Of a stretch of 64,000 nt of DNA, positions 52,806-62,012 are shown piece after piece; the stretch's first letter is position 1; each line of letters starts with the position of its first letter. The DNA lies in NCBI RefSeq assembly GCF_003397705.1, contig NZ_QJVB01000003.1:1-64000 (forward strand), read 5' to 3'. The position numbers and the translations under genes were made by a program. The notes under the pieces are model-generated. The model saw only the letters and a program-made list of their open reading frames with translations, did not search any database and had not been told where the DNA came from. The stretch is from Gardnerella swidsinskii (GTDB lineage: Bacteria; Actinomycetota; Actinomycetes; Actinomycetales; Bifidobacteriaceae).

Positions 52806-54401
52806 TTAATGCTGAAAAATATCACTTTTGTGAGCTTGTTCAGCCATCCATGCTTCTACATCATCGATTTGCTTTGGAATGTCAATAGAAAGCCACTCTG
52901 GACCGCTTTCAGTCATTAGCACATCATCTTCAATACGAATTCCAATTCCGCGCATTTCTTCAGGAAGCATCAAATCGTTAGCTGCAAAGTATAATCCTGG
53001 CTCAATAGTGAATATCATTCCTGGAGTAATTTTTGCGCCCTGATAAAACTCGTAGCGTGCTTGTGCGCAATCGTGCACATCCAAACCAAGATGATGAGCA
53101 ACGCCGCAAGCGTGCCAACGACGATGCTGTTGACCTTCTGGCGAAAGTGATTCTTCAACGCTAACTTTCAAAATTCCCCATTCGTGCAAGTGTTCGGCTA
53201 GAACGCGCATGCAAGCATGGTGAATATCGGAGTAGGTTGCACCTGGTTTAGCAGCCTCAAAACCGGCTTGCTGAGCGTCAAGAACGCACTGGTAAAGCTT
53301 CTTTTGTAAGTCAGTGAATTTGCCGTTCGTTGGGAAAGTTCGTGTAATGTCAGCAGTGTAGAGGCTGTTAACTTCAACGCCGGCATCAATAAGTAGCAAT
53401 TCTCCGCTGGAAACAACGCCAGTGTTGCGCATCCAGTGCAAAATTGGCGCATGCTTGCCTGAAGCAACAATAGTGTCGTAGCCTACTTCGTTGCCTTCTT
53501 CGCGAGCAACAGAATTAAAAGCACCCTCAATCATGCGCTCGGAATGCTCATGACCCAAAGCATTAGGCAAACGCGTAAGCATGCGGTCAAAACCAAGTTT
53601 TGTGGCGGCAATAGCTTTGCGCATTTCGCGAATTTCGTAGTCGTCCTTAAGCATTCGTGCTTCTGCAGCGAATTCGTGCAATTTATCGTCTGCGCAAGTG
53701 TTTGCATCTTCATCAGTAAATCCACTTGCTTCTCGCATTGTTTCAACTTTTGCAGTAAGCTCAGGATCGGTTTCTCGAACAATTCGCACGCGAATGCCTT
53801 CGCCATTAGCGTCGTCGCTTACGTTCTTTGCAATAGCGTCGTCAAGTTCTGCAATATCGCGCGTTTCAATGCCGGTCATTGCTTTAAGTTCTTTTAAGCC
53901 TGCGCGAGGACCAACCCAATATTCTCCGTAGTGAGGATCCTTGTAAAATGCTGAAGTGCTGTTATCTGCGCGTGGAGCTACAAAAAGTTCTGGCGTATGA
54001 TTTTTACCGTCTTTTGCTTCTTCGCTATCTTTTTCAACCGGTTCCATAACAAGCACAGCACCAGCCTCATAGTCTTGACCTAAGCCAGTGTAGTAAGCAA
54101 ATGTAGTGTCTGGACGGAAAGCATAATCGCAGTCGTTATTACGCACCTTTGGTTGTCCTGCAGGGATAACTAAACGTTCGCCTGGGAAACGCTTTGAAAG
54201 AGCCTCTAAACGAGCTGGAATGTACTTGCTAGATTCAAGAGCCTTAACTTCTGGCTCCTGGTTATCCCAGTTATTCGTCATAAAATCTTTAAAAGAATCA
54301 CTGTTTGGACGAAGTGAACGGTTATTTACGCGATCTTCTGCCTTTTGCGTGCCGTCAGCTTTTAGCTCTTCGCCGTGCTCAGTTGGCGTATATTCTGCCA
54401 T
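52806..54401 (-). CDS. pepP: Xaa-Pro aminopeptidase (M24B)
   Basis: 531 aa. It removes N-terminal residues preceding proline. The N-terminal creatinase-like domain includes YIPARLEALSKRFPGERLVIPAG. Metal ligands lie in LLIDAGVEVNSLYTADITRTF, GVAHHLGLDVHD, TIEPGLYF and GIRIEDDVLM. AAGGAG is 8 nt before the ATG. The length is normal for the actinobacterial type. It is likely to feed on peptides imported by systems such as that at 23386, but there is no direct link. Confidence 0.94.
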   Translation of the reverse strand: MAEYTPTEHGEELKADGTQKAEDRVNNRSLRPNSDSFKDFMTNNWDNQEPEVKALESSKYIPARLEALSKRFPGERLVIPAGQPKVRNNDCDYAFRPDTTFAYYTGLGQDYEAGAVLVMEPVEKDSEEAKDGKNHTPELFVAPRADNSTSAFYKDPHYGEYWVGPRAGLKELKAMTGIETRDIAELDDAIAKNVSDDANGEGIRVRIVRETDPELTAKVETMREASGFTDEDANTCADDKLHEFAAEARMLKDDYEIREMRKAIAATKLGFDRMLTRLPNALGHEHSERMIEGAFNSVAREEGNEVGYDTIVASGKHAPILHWMRNTGVVSSGELLLIDAGVEVNSLYTADITRTFPTNGKFTDLQKKLYQCVLDAQQAGFEAAKPGATYSDIHHACMRVLAEHLHEWGILKVSVEESLSPEGQQHRRWHACGVAHHLGLDVHDCAQARYEFYQGAKITPGMIFTIEPGLYFAANDLMLPEEMRGIGIRIEDDVLMTESGPEWLSIDIPKQIDDVEAWMAEQAHKSDIFQH

Positions 54402-54679
54402 TATGAGACTCCTTAATTTTTGCTTGTTAATTTTTGCTTGCGCAAATTATACAAATAGTAAATAAACAGTCAATAAACTAACATAGTCTTATTTAGTGTT
54501 TTATGCGAGTTTTTTAGTGCAAAATAGCAAGATTTTATACGCAATTTACAAAGTGCGTATAAAACGCTTTTGCTATGTGAATATTGTCACAACATATTTA
54601 TATGCGTGTGTTGTTGGTATCAACTAATCTAGATTGTTGGAAAATGAGTAAGCGAGCGTAAAAATTAGGGGGAGTAGTT

Positions 54680-56137
54680 ATGTCTATTGAAAATCCAAAT
54701 CGCAATAATGAGCGAATTGTTGATATCGAACGCAATATTATGAGTCGAGCTCCAGAACACAATAAAACTAATCTCGACTTGGATCGCATGCGTCTTATTC
54801 TCGATATTTTAGGTCATCCAGAGCAGTCTATGCGTGTTATTCACATAACTGGTACGAACGGCAAAGGTTCTACTGCTCGAATGGCTGAGTCAATTTGTCG
54901 AGCATACGGTTTGCGAACCGGATTATATACTTCTCCACATTTGGAGCGCGTAAACGAGCGCATTATGATTGACGGACAGGAAATTAGTGACAATCAGTTC
55001 GTTGATGTGTGGGATCAAATGAAAGACATTATCGACATGGTTGACGCTCGCATGGAAGCTGACGGTAAGCCAAAAATGAGCTTTTTTGAAGTGCTTACAG
55101 CCATGGCAATTTGGGCTTTTGCGGACGCTCCTGTTGATGTTGCTGTTATGGAAGTTGGCATGGGTGGCGAATGGGATGCCACTAATGTTATGAATGCTGA
55201 TGCTGCAATTATTGGGCCGGTTGATATGGATCACATGCAATGGCTTGGAAACACTGTTGAAGAGATTGCTCGCACGAAGGCTGGTATTATTAAGCCAAAT
55301 TGCACTGTTATTTTGGGTCCTCAGCCGCATGAAGCTAAGGTTTTGCCAATTATTAAGGAAGTTGCAGAGCGCAACCATGCTACATTATTGCGCGATTCTT
55401 CTTATGGCGATGGCGAACTTGAAGTTGTGTCTCGTACTCCTGCAGTTGGTGGACAGGTTGTTACTTTGCGTACACCTCTTGGCACTTATGAGGATGTTCC
55501 GGTTGACAAGTTTGGCAAGCATCAGGCTCATAATGCTTTGGCAGCTCTTGCCGCTGCAGAGGTTGTGCTGCCTGTAAGTGGTGCTTTGGATGGCGATTTA
55601 GTTGCAGAGGCTTTAAGTCAGGTTAAGGTTCCTGGGCGTATTGAGCAGGTTCGTACTTCGCCGACAATCATTATTGATGGTGGACATAACGTGAATGCTG
55701 CCGAGTCTCTTCGTGAAACTATTGAAGAAAACTATCATTTTGAGCAGCTTATTGGCGTTGTGGCAATGATGGCAGATAAGCAAGTTGAAGAATACTTGGG
55801 TGTTCTTGAACCTATTTTGACGAAGATTATTGTTACGCGTAATTCTTGGCGGGACCGTGTAATGGATCCGGAAGATCTTGAAAAGGTTGCTGTAGGCGTG
55901 TTTGGCAGGGATCGTGTGATTCGCGTTGACGAGCTTCCGGATGCTATTCAAACGGCTGTGAATCTTGTTGATGAAGACGATGAGCTTGGCGTGGGCTACG
56001 GTCACGGCGTGCTTATTTGCGGAAGCTTTGTTACGGCAGGAGATGCTCGCACAATGCTTGTTGAGCATGTGAATCCGGATTTAAAAAAGCCTAAAGATCA
56101 GCGCGTTGCAATTCACCCGAATATTGACGAGTCCTGA
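54680..56137 (+). CDS. folC: Folylpolyglutamate synthase/dihydrofolate synthase
   Basis: 485 aa. It adds glutamate to folates (Mur ligase superfamily). It has the ATP loop ITGTNGKGSTARM, YTSPHLERVNERI, MEVGMGGEWDATN (Mg site), GPVDMDHMQWLG, KAGIIK and DGGHNVNAAESL. GGGGGAG is 7 nt before the ATG. It is followed by a convergent racemase gene. Confidence 0.95.
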   Translation: MSIENPNRNNERIVDIERNIMSRAPEHNKTNLDLDRMRLILDILGHPEQSMRVIHITGTNGKGSTARMAESICRAYGLRTGLYTSPHLERVNERIMIDGQEISDNQFVDVWDQMKDIIDMVDARMEADGKPKMSFFEVLTAMAIWAFADAPVDVAVMEVGMGGEWDATNVMNADAAIIGPVDMDHMQWLGNTVEEIARTKAGIIKPNCTVILGPQPHEAKVLPIIKEVAERNHATLLRDSSYGDGELEVVSRTPAVGGQVVTLRTPLGTYEDVPVDKFGKHQAHNALAALAAAEVVLPVSGALDGDLVAEALSQVKVPGRIEQVRTSPTIIIDGGHNVNAAESLRETIEENYHFEQLIGVVAMMADKQVEEYLGVLEPILTKIIVTRNSWRDRVMDPEDLEKVAVGVFGRDRVIRVDELPDAIQTAVNLVDEDDELGVGYGHGVLICGSFVTAGDARTMLVEHVNPDLKKPKDQRVAIHPNIDES

Positions 56138-56154
56138 AAATTAAGCTATTTCTG

Positions 56155-56883
56155 CTACTTCATTCGCAAAGATTTAGCTTTTTCTACAGTATTTTTTACA
56201 AGTACTGCTTGAGCGTCAACTAACGGTATTTGCGGAAGAGGAAAAGCTTCATTAAGTACGCTTAATTCTGTGCAACCCAAAATAAGTGCGTCGCAACGGC
56301 ACGCTCCTGCAGGGTCAAGCATGTCGCTTAAAACGGACTCGTAACGGCGTAAATTAAGATTACCTGTGCCTTTTACATCATCATAAATAAGTGATGTAAT
56401 GCGTTTTTGTAAATCGTCGTCGGGTGCTACGAATGTGTATCCTGCTTCTTCTATAGCGCGCTGATACACTCCAGCTTTACGCGACCCTGCAGTACCTAAG
56501 AATCCAATACGGTTACATTTAGACTTTGGGTAACGTTTAGAAACTTCAGCTACAGCACCACGCGGCATATGTATAATTGGCACGTCGGTAAGTGCTTGGA
56601 ACTTATCGTAAAAGTAATGCGCAGTATTGCACGTGAGCACAATAAATGAAGCACCCATCGCAGTTGCTTTAGCTATGTCGTCTGCAAGAGTAGGGAATGG
56701 GCTTTCGGATGATTCGCCAACAATATATGCTGTTCTATCTGGCACAGAAGCATCATTGAATACCACATAATCTAAAAACTCTTGATCGTTATGTGCATGC
56801 GTTTCTTTATTAAGTAAACGAATATAGCTTTCTGTTGCAAGTGTGCCCATGCCGCCAAGTACAGCAAAAAACGGACGTTTCAT
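56155..56883 (-). CDS. Aspartate/glutamate racemase family protein
   Basis: 242 aa. There are two catalytic cysteines, in LTCNTAHYFYDKFQ and LGCTELSVLNEAF, and a MGGMGTLATESYIRLLN-like N-terminus (VLGGMGTLATESY). It is closer to aspartate racemases of the YgeA/RacD group than to MurI. It directly follows an Aslfm-like ATP-grasp gene (35 nt apart), itself downstream of murE, so the likely product is D-aspartate for the peptidoglycan cross-bridge. That role is inferred from the neighbourhood. Confidence 0.85.
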   Translation of the reverse strand: MKRPFFAVLGGMGTLATESYIRLLNKETHAHNDQEFLDYVVFNDASVPDRTAYIVGESSESPFPTLADDIAKATAMGASFIVLTCNTAHYFYDKFQALTDVPIIHMPRGAVAEVSKRYPKSKCNRIGFLGTAGSRKAGVYQRAIEEAGYTFVAPDDDLQKRITSLIYDDVKGTGNLNLRRYESVLSDMLDPAGACRCDALILGCTELSVLNEAFPLPQIPLVDAQAVLVKNTVEKAKSLRMK

Positions 56884-56918
56884 TGTCTCATATTCCCTTC
56901 AAAGTTACGTAATAATTT

Positions 56919-58160
56919 TCACGCTTTATTGCGGAAAAATTCTGCGTAACGCCTTGTGTAAATTGAAAACATATGACGAATCATCAACCAGCGTAGCAGA
57001 TTCATATCTTTTTTATATTCTAGCGTAGTGCCCCAATCGCCGCGACGAATCATATTAAGACCGCGCTTCTTTTCATCGCCTTCTGCTACATAATTGCAAA
57101 ATATCGATCGCGGAATCTCCATCCACAACTTTTCTCCACGACCGAACACAGTATTTCCGTCAAAAGGCTTATGGTCAATTAAATCTTCAACAAAATATTT
57201 AGCAATATTAAATCCGTTTAAAGTGACGAAATAGCTTGAACGGCCTTGGCGTAAATTGATTTCAAAAAGCTTATATTTTCCGTCTCTCTCATCGTATTTC
57301 ATATCAAAATTAGCTACGCCAACGTAATGTATATCTTCCAAAAATGCTTTAATATTTTGGAAAACTTCTTCATTGTAGTCTGGAATAATAGCTGCATAAT
57401 TGCCAATCGCTTCTGGAGTTGGATCCTCCAGCAGAGGGTGTCCTAGAAACATCATGCGCACATGATGATTGCTATCAACGTAAGCGTTTAGCACACGCAT
57501 GCGGCTGTCGTCTCCAGGAATAAAGTCTTGCAAAATCATTTCGTCATCGTAGCCAGCTTTGTACGAGCGTTGAATAAGAGTATCAAGTTCTTGCGGAGTA
57601 TTGATAATAAAAGCTTTTTTACGTCCCTCAAAATCAATATCAAGCCATTTAGTGCTATTCGCTGGTTTCATAGCAATAGGGAAGCTGAATGGCAAATCTT
57701 CATAAGCGTGCGCTGCTACTTCTTGAGCGTTTACAACTTTAGTTTTTGGATGAGGAAGATTGTATTTTTCACAAGTTTTATAGAATGAGCTTTTAAGGCT
57801 AAGCTGGCGATTGAGCGAATTTGGCAATGTGTGGAAAGCAAAATATTCGTGCAATTCATCACCGCATTGGCTTAGAAGGTTCGCATATACGTCGCCGCAA
57901 GGAATAAGCAGAAGTTTGGTATTAGGATGCTCTTGATGCCATGATTTAGCAAAATTAAGCATTGTATTGCGGAATGTAGGAAGTTCTCCAAAGCCTGGAA
58001 CAATTCTCACATCGACAATTTTGCTAAATTTCGTAGGTGAAAGTTGGAAGTGCGCAAAAGCAATTGAAGTAATGCCATATTCTTCATGGAATGCTCGAGC
58101 CATGCCGTATGCGTTTATATCGCTACCGAGTAACACAGGTTGAAATCGTTGATTCTTCAT
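56919..58160 (-). CDS. ATP-grasp ligase, probable D-aspartate ligase (Aslfm-like)
   Basis: 413 aa from the ATG at 58160 (58175 also possible). It opens with FQPVLLGSDINAYGMARAF, the pattern of the Enterococcus D-aspartate ligase group. The ATP-grasp fold shows PIAMKPANSTKW, MILQDFIPGDDSRMR, ANFDMKYD and the metal-binding FEINLRQGRSSYFV. These enzymes attach D-aspartate to the side-chain amine of lysine in the murein precursor. Flanked by murE and an aspartate racemase. Activity is inferred, not shown. Confidence 0.78.
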   Translation of the reverse strand: MKNQRFQPVLLGSDINAYGMARAFHEEYGITSIAFAHFQLSPTKFSKIVDVRIVPGFGELPTFRNTMLNFAKSWHQEHPNTKLLLIPCGDVYANLLSQCGDELHEYFAFHTLPNSLNRQLSLKSSFYKTCEKYNLPHPKTKVVNAQEVAAHAYEDLPFSFPIAMKPANSTKWLDIDFEGRKKAFIINTPQELDTLIQRSYKAGYDDEMILQDFIPGDDSRMRVLNAYVDSNHHVRMMFLGHPLLEDPTPEAIGNYAAIIPDYNEEVFQNIKAFLEDIHYVGVANFDMKYDERDGKYKLFEINLRQGRSSYFVTLNGFNIAKYFVEDLIDHKPFDGNTVFGRGEKLWMEIPRSIFCNYVAEGDEKKRGLNMIRRGDWGTTLEYKKDMNLLRWLMIRHMFSIYTRRYAEFFRNKA

Positions 58161-58294
58161 TTGTATCTTCTTCATTTGTTTTAATTTGTTATTTAACTTG
58201 TTTGTTATTTAGTTTGTTAGCTAGCTTGTTAGTTAGTTTATGTAGTAATTGCGTTTATTTTATTCGTATATTTTCATACTTTCGCATAAGCGTA

Positions 58295-60100
58295 TTACAG
58301 ACCAAAAAGACGCTTTATTACGAATGAATCACCCTCATACGGCACATGCTTTCGTTTGTTTTTAATCCAACGTTCATCGCCCTTACCGATAGCAAGAAGA
58401 ATGTTTAATCTTCCATTTTTTTGTTCGCTACTTGCTGCATCGTTGTAAGCGCATTCTATTGCTTCAGCTCTGTCGATAATAATGCGTGAAGAAACATTTG
58501 GGTTCGTAACATAACTTTGCATATCCTCGCAAATATGCATTACGTCTTCAGTATCAGTATCTTCAGTAGTGAAAATAAACTGTTCTATGCGGTTTTGCGC
58601 GGCTTCAACAATTTCTTTACGACGGTCGACAGCTTTATCTCCTGTGGAACCAGTTATTAGCGTAATTCGAGGATTAAATTTGCCGTAGCGTTCTTCTACA
58701 AAGTCAAGAACTGATTTTGTAGAAATGTAGTTATGCGCATAGTCGACAACCGCAATCATGTTTGAGTGCGTGTCTTTGAAAACTTCCATGCGTCCAGAAA
58801 TTTTCACATTCTCAATAGCGTGTAGTGCGTGTAAATCAGTATCCTGATTAATTCCCAATTCTCCTGCAATAGCGATTGCAGCTAAAGCATTTTCGTAGTT
58901 AAAATCTCCTGCAATAGACAATGCGAATTCGTCAATAGGGCAGTAGTGCACGTCTTCTTCGTAGTCGTTATCTTCATAGTCGTCGTCTTCGCTTGAGTCT
59001 CGCATAGCGATGCAATGTGATTCACTATTTTCTACTGGCATTGCAATGTAGTCAGGAGTAAGTAATTCCGTGTAATCGTCATCGTTAGCAGGCGCGCAAT
59101 AATTTATGCGATCGTCGTCAAGATCATCGAAATTGTCATTTTCGCAAGCATCGCCTTCTATTTCATCTTTTTTAATGCGAGCAAAAGTTGTTACGAGCAC
59201 ATTGTTGCGTTCCGCATCTTGTAAAAGAAGATCTGCGTGATCTGTATCAGAATTTAGTACTAAACGCTTAGTATTTGCAATAATTTGTCGTTTGCAATAC
59301 AAGTAATCTTCAAAAGTTGGGTGCTCAATAGGGCTAATGTGGTCTGGGCTAATGTTTAAGAATGCTGCAACATCGAATTTAAGACCGTATACGCGATTCA
59401 CCTTATAAGCTTGCGAAGAAACTTCCATAACAAGATACTTCATGCCGTTATCTACAGCTTCGCGCATCATTTTGAAAGCATCAAAACTTTCAGGAGTAGT
59501 TAAATTAGATTCAACGTAATTTTTTCCGTCTACGCAATTATCTACTGAAGAAAACAGTGCTGCTTTACCGTGCGAATGGGAGTTTAGGATAGCGTGAGTA
59601 AAGTAGGCTGTAGTTGTTTTGCCTTTAGTTCCAGTAATTCCAACAATAGTGAGTTTTTCTTGTGGATTTCCAAAGAATGCTGCTGCAAGCACGCTCATTG
59701 CTTTTTTAGCATCCGTAACAATTAAACCAACAGCTTTTGTGTATTGTGCGTAGCTTTGTTCAGCAACATATGCAGTAAGTCCTTTGTTGTCTGCATCTAA
59801 AAGATATTCCGACTTAAAATTGCCTTTAATAAACAGAAGTGTTCCAGATTTAATATCGCGAGTATCGTAAGTTGCGTTAGTAAAGCACTTATCTGCATCA
59901 ATATTTGGGAAATAATACGGATTTAAAGACCATATTTCATTGCGAGAATGAGTAGAGTCTATAGTTTTTTCTTTAGTATTAGCACCATTAGCAGTATTAG
60001 TATCTTCTGCTTTACCATATTGAATCATTTCGCGTAACAATCCATAGTGTTGCAAAATTTCACTTGCGTTTGCTAGTGACAACGTGTTATGCATGATCAT
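58295..60100 (-). CDS. murE: UDP-MurNAc-tripeptide synthetase (MurE type) with an acidic insertion
   Basis: 601 aa, about 100 longer than usual. It has the ATP loop GITGTKGKTTTAYF, NLTTPESFD, VMEVSSQAYKVNRVYG, FLNISPDHI, GDFNYENALAAIAIAG, VVDYAHN and ITGSTGDKAVDRR. The DNPR motif of diaminopimelate-adding enzymes is replaced by TTEDTDTEDVM, compatible with lysine or another diamino acid. Residues of about 310-391 are an Asp/Glu-rich insertion not seen in standard MurE. Upstream of the ATP-grasp ligase and racemase, forming a cross-bridge locus. The 118 nt after it (58176-58294) are A+T-rich with repeated TTAGTTTGTTAG-type words. Confidence 0.85.
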   Translation of the reverse strand: MIMHNTLSLANASEILQHYGLLREMIQYGKAEDTNTANGANTKEKTIDSTHSRNEIWSLNPYYFPNIDADKCFTNATYDTRDIKSGTLLFIKGNFKSEYLLDADNKGLTAYVAEQSYAQYTKAVGLIVTDAKKAMSVLAAAFFGNPQEKLTIVGITGTKGKTTTAYFTHAILNSHSHGKAALFSSVDNCVDGKNYVESNLTTPESFDAFKMMREAVDNGMKYLVMEVSSQAYKVNRVYGLKFDVAAFLNISPDHISPIEHPTFEDYLYCKRQIIANTKRLVLNSDTDHADLLLQDAERNNVLVTTFARIKKDEIEGDACENDNFDDLDDDRINYCAPANDDDYTELLTPDYIAMPVENSESHCIAMRDSSEDDDYEDNDYEEDVHYCPIDEFALSIAGDFNYENALAAIAIAGELGINQDTDLHALHAIENVKISGRMEVFKDTHSNMIAVVDYAHNYISTKSVLDFVEERYGKFNPRITLITGSTGDKAVDRRKEIVEAAQNRIEQFIFTTEDTDTEDVMHICEDMQSYVTNPNVSSRIIIDRAEAIECAYNDAASSEQKNGRLNILLAIGKGDERWIKNKRKHVPYEGDSFVIKRLFGL

Positions 60101-60125
60101 AATTTACTTCTTTTCACCAAATGTT

Positions 60126-60905
60126 TTATAGCCATGTTCCAGTAATAGGCTCACGTCCGTGAGATTGCAGCCATTGATTGAAGCTATCTCGCCAATTAAT
60201 ATAAGCTTCGCGCTGCCAATCCATCATAGTATTCAGCCTCATGCAACTTACTGACTCATATAGTTTGCTCATTGGAGCAATCAAATCAAGAGCTGCAACT
60301 GTGTCTGCTGTAGCATCGTGGAAATCTCCGATTGGTTCAACCCCGTAAAACTGAGATGTAATAGTGAGAGTACGCTTGCCGGATCTTCTAGAAACAGCCC
60401 TATCGATAACAAGAGGGTCAACAGTAAGAATGTCATTAGCGTTTAGTGCATGTATTGAACAAGTTGCGCGTTCTTCTAGCGCAGTAAGATGCCAATGCTT
60501 CAAGTCGTGACGTAACATTGCAATATCAAATGGAGCGTTATAAGCAAGTAGTGGAATATTCTTAGCTTGAGCCATGCTTACTGCACGTGCAAGGAATTCA
60601 AGTTCTTCTTCAGGCTCTCCGCCGTGTTCTTGAAGGTATTCGTCTGTGAAACCATTTACTTCGCTTGCCTTAGGATTCATAGGCTGATGAGGGTTAATTA
60701 ACCAAGTTGATACCACATCTCCAGCGTGAGCTAGTTCAGGATTGCGTAATACTAGAGTTGCAGAAACAATGGCATCTTTACCAATATTTGCACCTGTAGT
60801 TTCAGTGTCGAAACCAAGTAACCATGATTCAGCAAGTAATGTATTCTCATCTTGCTTAGGTGCTAAATCTAAAGCATTTAACAATTCTTGAATATGAGTT
60901 GGCAT
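60126..60905 (-). CDS. DEDDh 3'-5' exonuclease (DNA polymerase III epsilon-like)
   Basis: 259 aa from the ATG at 60905. Exo I LGFDTETTGAN, Exo II-like AYNAPFDIAMLRHDL and Exo III FHDATADTVAALDL give the DEDDh set. It trims DNA or RNA 3' ends; stand-alone actinobacterial members are not proven polymerase subunits. The start lacks a clear Shine-Dalgarno. 25 nt before murE in the same direction, so possibly co-transcribed. Confidence 0.87.
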   Translation of the reverse strand: MPTHIQELLNALDLAPKQDENTLLAESWLLGFDTETTGANIGKDAIVSATLVLRNPELAHAGDVVSTWLINPHQPMNPKASEVNGFTDEYLQEHGGEPEEELEFLARAVSMAQAKNIPLLAYNAPFDIAMLRHDLKHWHLTALEERATCSIHALNANDILTVDPLVIDRAVSRRSGKRTLTITSQFYGVEPIGDFHDATADTVAALDLIAPMSKLYESVSCMRLNTMMDWQREAYINWRDSFNQWLQSHGREPITGTWL

Positions 60906-61054
60906 AGTCACAATACTACCGCAATGTCACGCAATGTCACACTATGCCGCGCTGCGTTATTGTGCTGCGATGTGTTACCATCTCGCGCTGCGCTACACTA
61001 TGCAATACGATAAATCAGTAGCGATATGTGCAAAGTAAAAGTATTATTGACTAT

Positions 61055-61732
61055 ATGAGTGAGCAAATCGAGAAGACAAATGTTATGTGCTCTAAAAGCG
61101 TAAGAGTTAAAAAACAAAATGCAAAAAATTGTAATGCTCGCTTATTTAGTGATCGTTTAGTAGATACTAAGCAAAGTTCTGCAATGGAAAGTCGACGCAA
61201 AAGATTTGAACAACTTGTATCTACTTGCGTTGATCCTTTGTACACTCAAGCTATGCGTCTTACGCAAAATGCGCAGGATGCGCAAGATTTAGTGCAAGAT
61301 ACTTTTGAGCGCGCTCTTAAATCTTTTGAAACTTTTCAGCCTGGCACGAATTTTGCTGCCTGGATTAACAGGATTGAACGAAATTTGTATTTTAATCAGT
61401 ACGCGAAAGCAAAACGAAGCCCTAAACGTGCTAACGATGAAACTGGCGACTACAATGATTGGGATATCTATGAGGCTTCTAATCATTGCGCAAAAGGGAT
61501 GCTTTCTGCTGAACAAGAATATTTAGAAGGGTTTGCTCCACAAGAGATTATTGCTGCGCTTAGTAAGTTGCCGCCTGAGCGTAGAAAAGTTTTTATTGAA
61601 GTCGCTATTCGAGGTAAATCTTATAAACAAATTGCCCAAGAAGAAGGCGTAAAAATAGGAACTGTTATGAGCAGACTTAACCGCGCTCGCATGCAACTTA
61701 AACGTGAACTTTCTGATTATTGTGGTGAATAA
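61055..61732 (+). CDS. Group 4 (ECF) sigma factor, SigH/SigR-like
   Basis: 225 aa from the ATG at 61055. Region 2 has YTQAMRLTQNAQDAQDLVQ, DTFERALKSF and NFAAWINRIERNLYFNQYAK. Region 4 has LPPERRKVFIEVAIRGKSYKQIAQ and EGVKIGTVMSRLNRARMQLKREL. It resembles the redox/heat-responsive SigH/SigR group. The first 45 residues, Lys/Asn-rich, are an extra extension, and no Shine-Dalgarno is visible. No anti-sigma gene follows; the next gene encodes bL37 on the other strand. Confidence 0.9.
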   Translation: MSEQIEKTNVMCSKSVRVKKQNAKNCNARLFSDRLVDTKQSSAMESRRKRFEQLVSTCVDPLYTQAMRLTQNAQDAQDLVQDTFERALKSFETFQPGTNFAAWINRIERNLYFNQYAKAKRSPKRANDETGDYNDWDIYEASNHCAKGMLSAEQEYLEGFAPQEIIAALSKLPPERRKVFIEVAIRGKSYKQIAQEEGVKIGTVMSRLNRARMQLKRELSDYCGE

Positions 61733-61742
61733 AAGTATGCTA

Positions 61743-61774
61743 AAACGAAAAAGCCCACGATTGACGTGGGCTTT
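61743..61774 (-). terminator. Terminator of the bL37 gene (possibly bidirectional)
   Basis: AAAGCCCACG (61750-61759) pairs with CGTGGGCTTT (61765-61774) around 5 nt. On the minus strand it is followed by TTTCGTTTT. Confidence 0.8.
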
Positions 61775-61800
61775 ACAGTATGTATAAGCGAATTTATAGC

Positions 61801-61875
61801 TTAAGCATTTGGTCTTTTGCCATGATTCGCTGCTTTTTTACGACGCGCCTTGCGCTTGCGGCCACGCATACCCAT
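61801..61875 (-). CDS. 50S ribosomal protein bL37 (24 aa)
   Basis: A 24-residue, very basic protein beginning MGMRGRKRKARRKKAANHG and ending KRPNA. It matches the small actinobacterial large-subunit protein bL37, which has the same length and the NHGKRPN ending. AAGGAG is placed 7 nt before the ATG, and a terminator follows. Too short for most gene finders. The 61876-62012 stretch holds only its upstream region. Confidence 0.88.
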   Translation of the reverse strand: MGMRGRKRKARRKKAANHGKRPNA

Positions 61876-62012
61876 AATGCACTCCTTAACGATTAATGAA
61901 CAACCTTAGGGATTATCGCACGTTGCCAAGACGTTATATTTGTCAACGTACTAATCTCGTGCGAGTAATCACTTGTTAGTAGCAATATTTGCAGTAATAA
62001 AGCTTATGTTGC

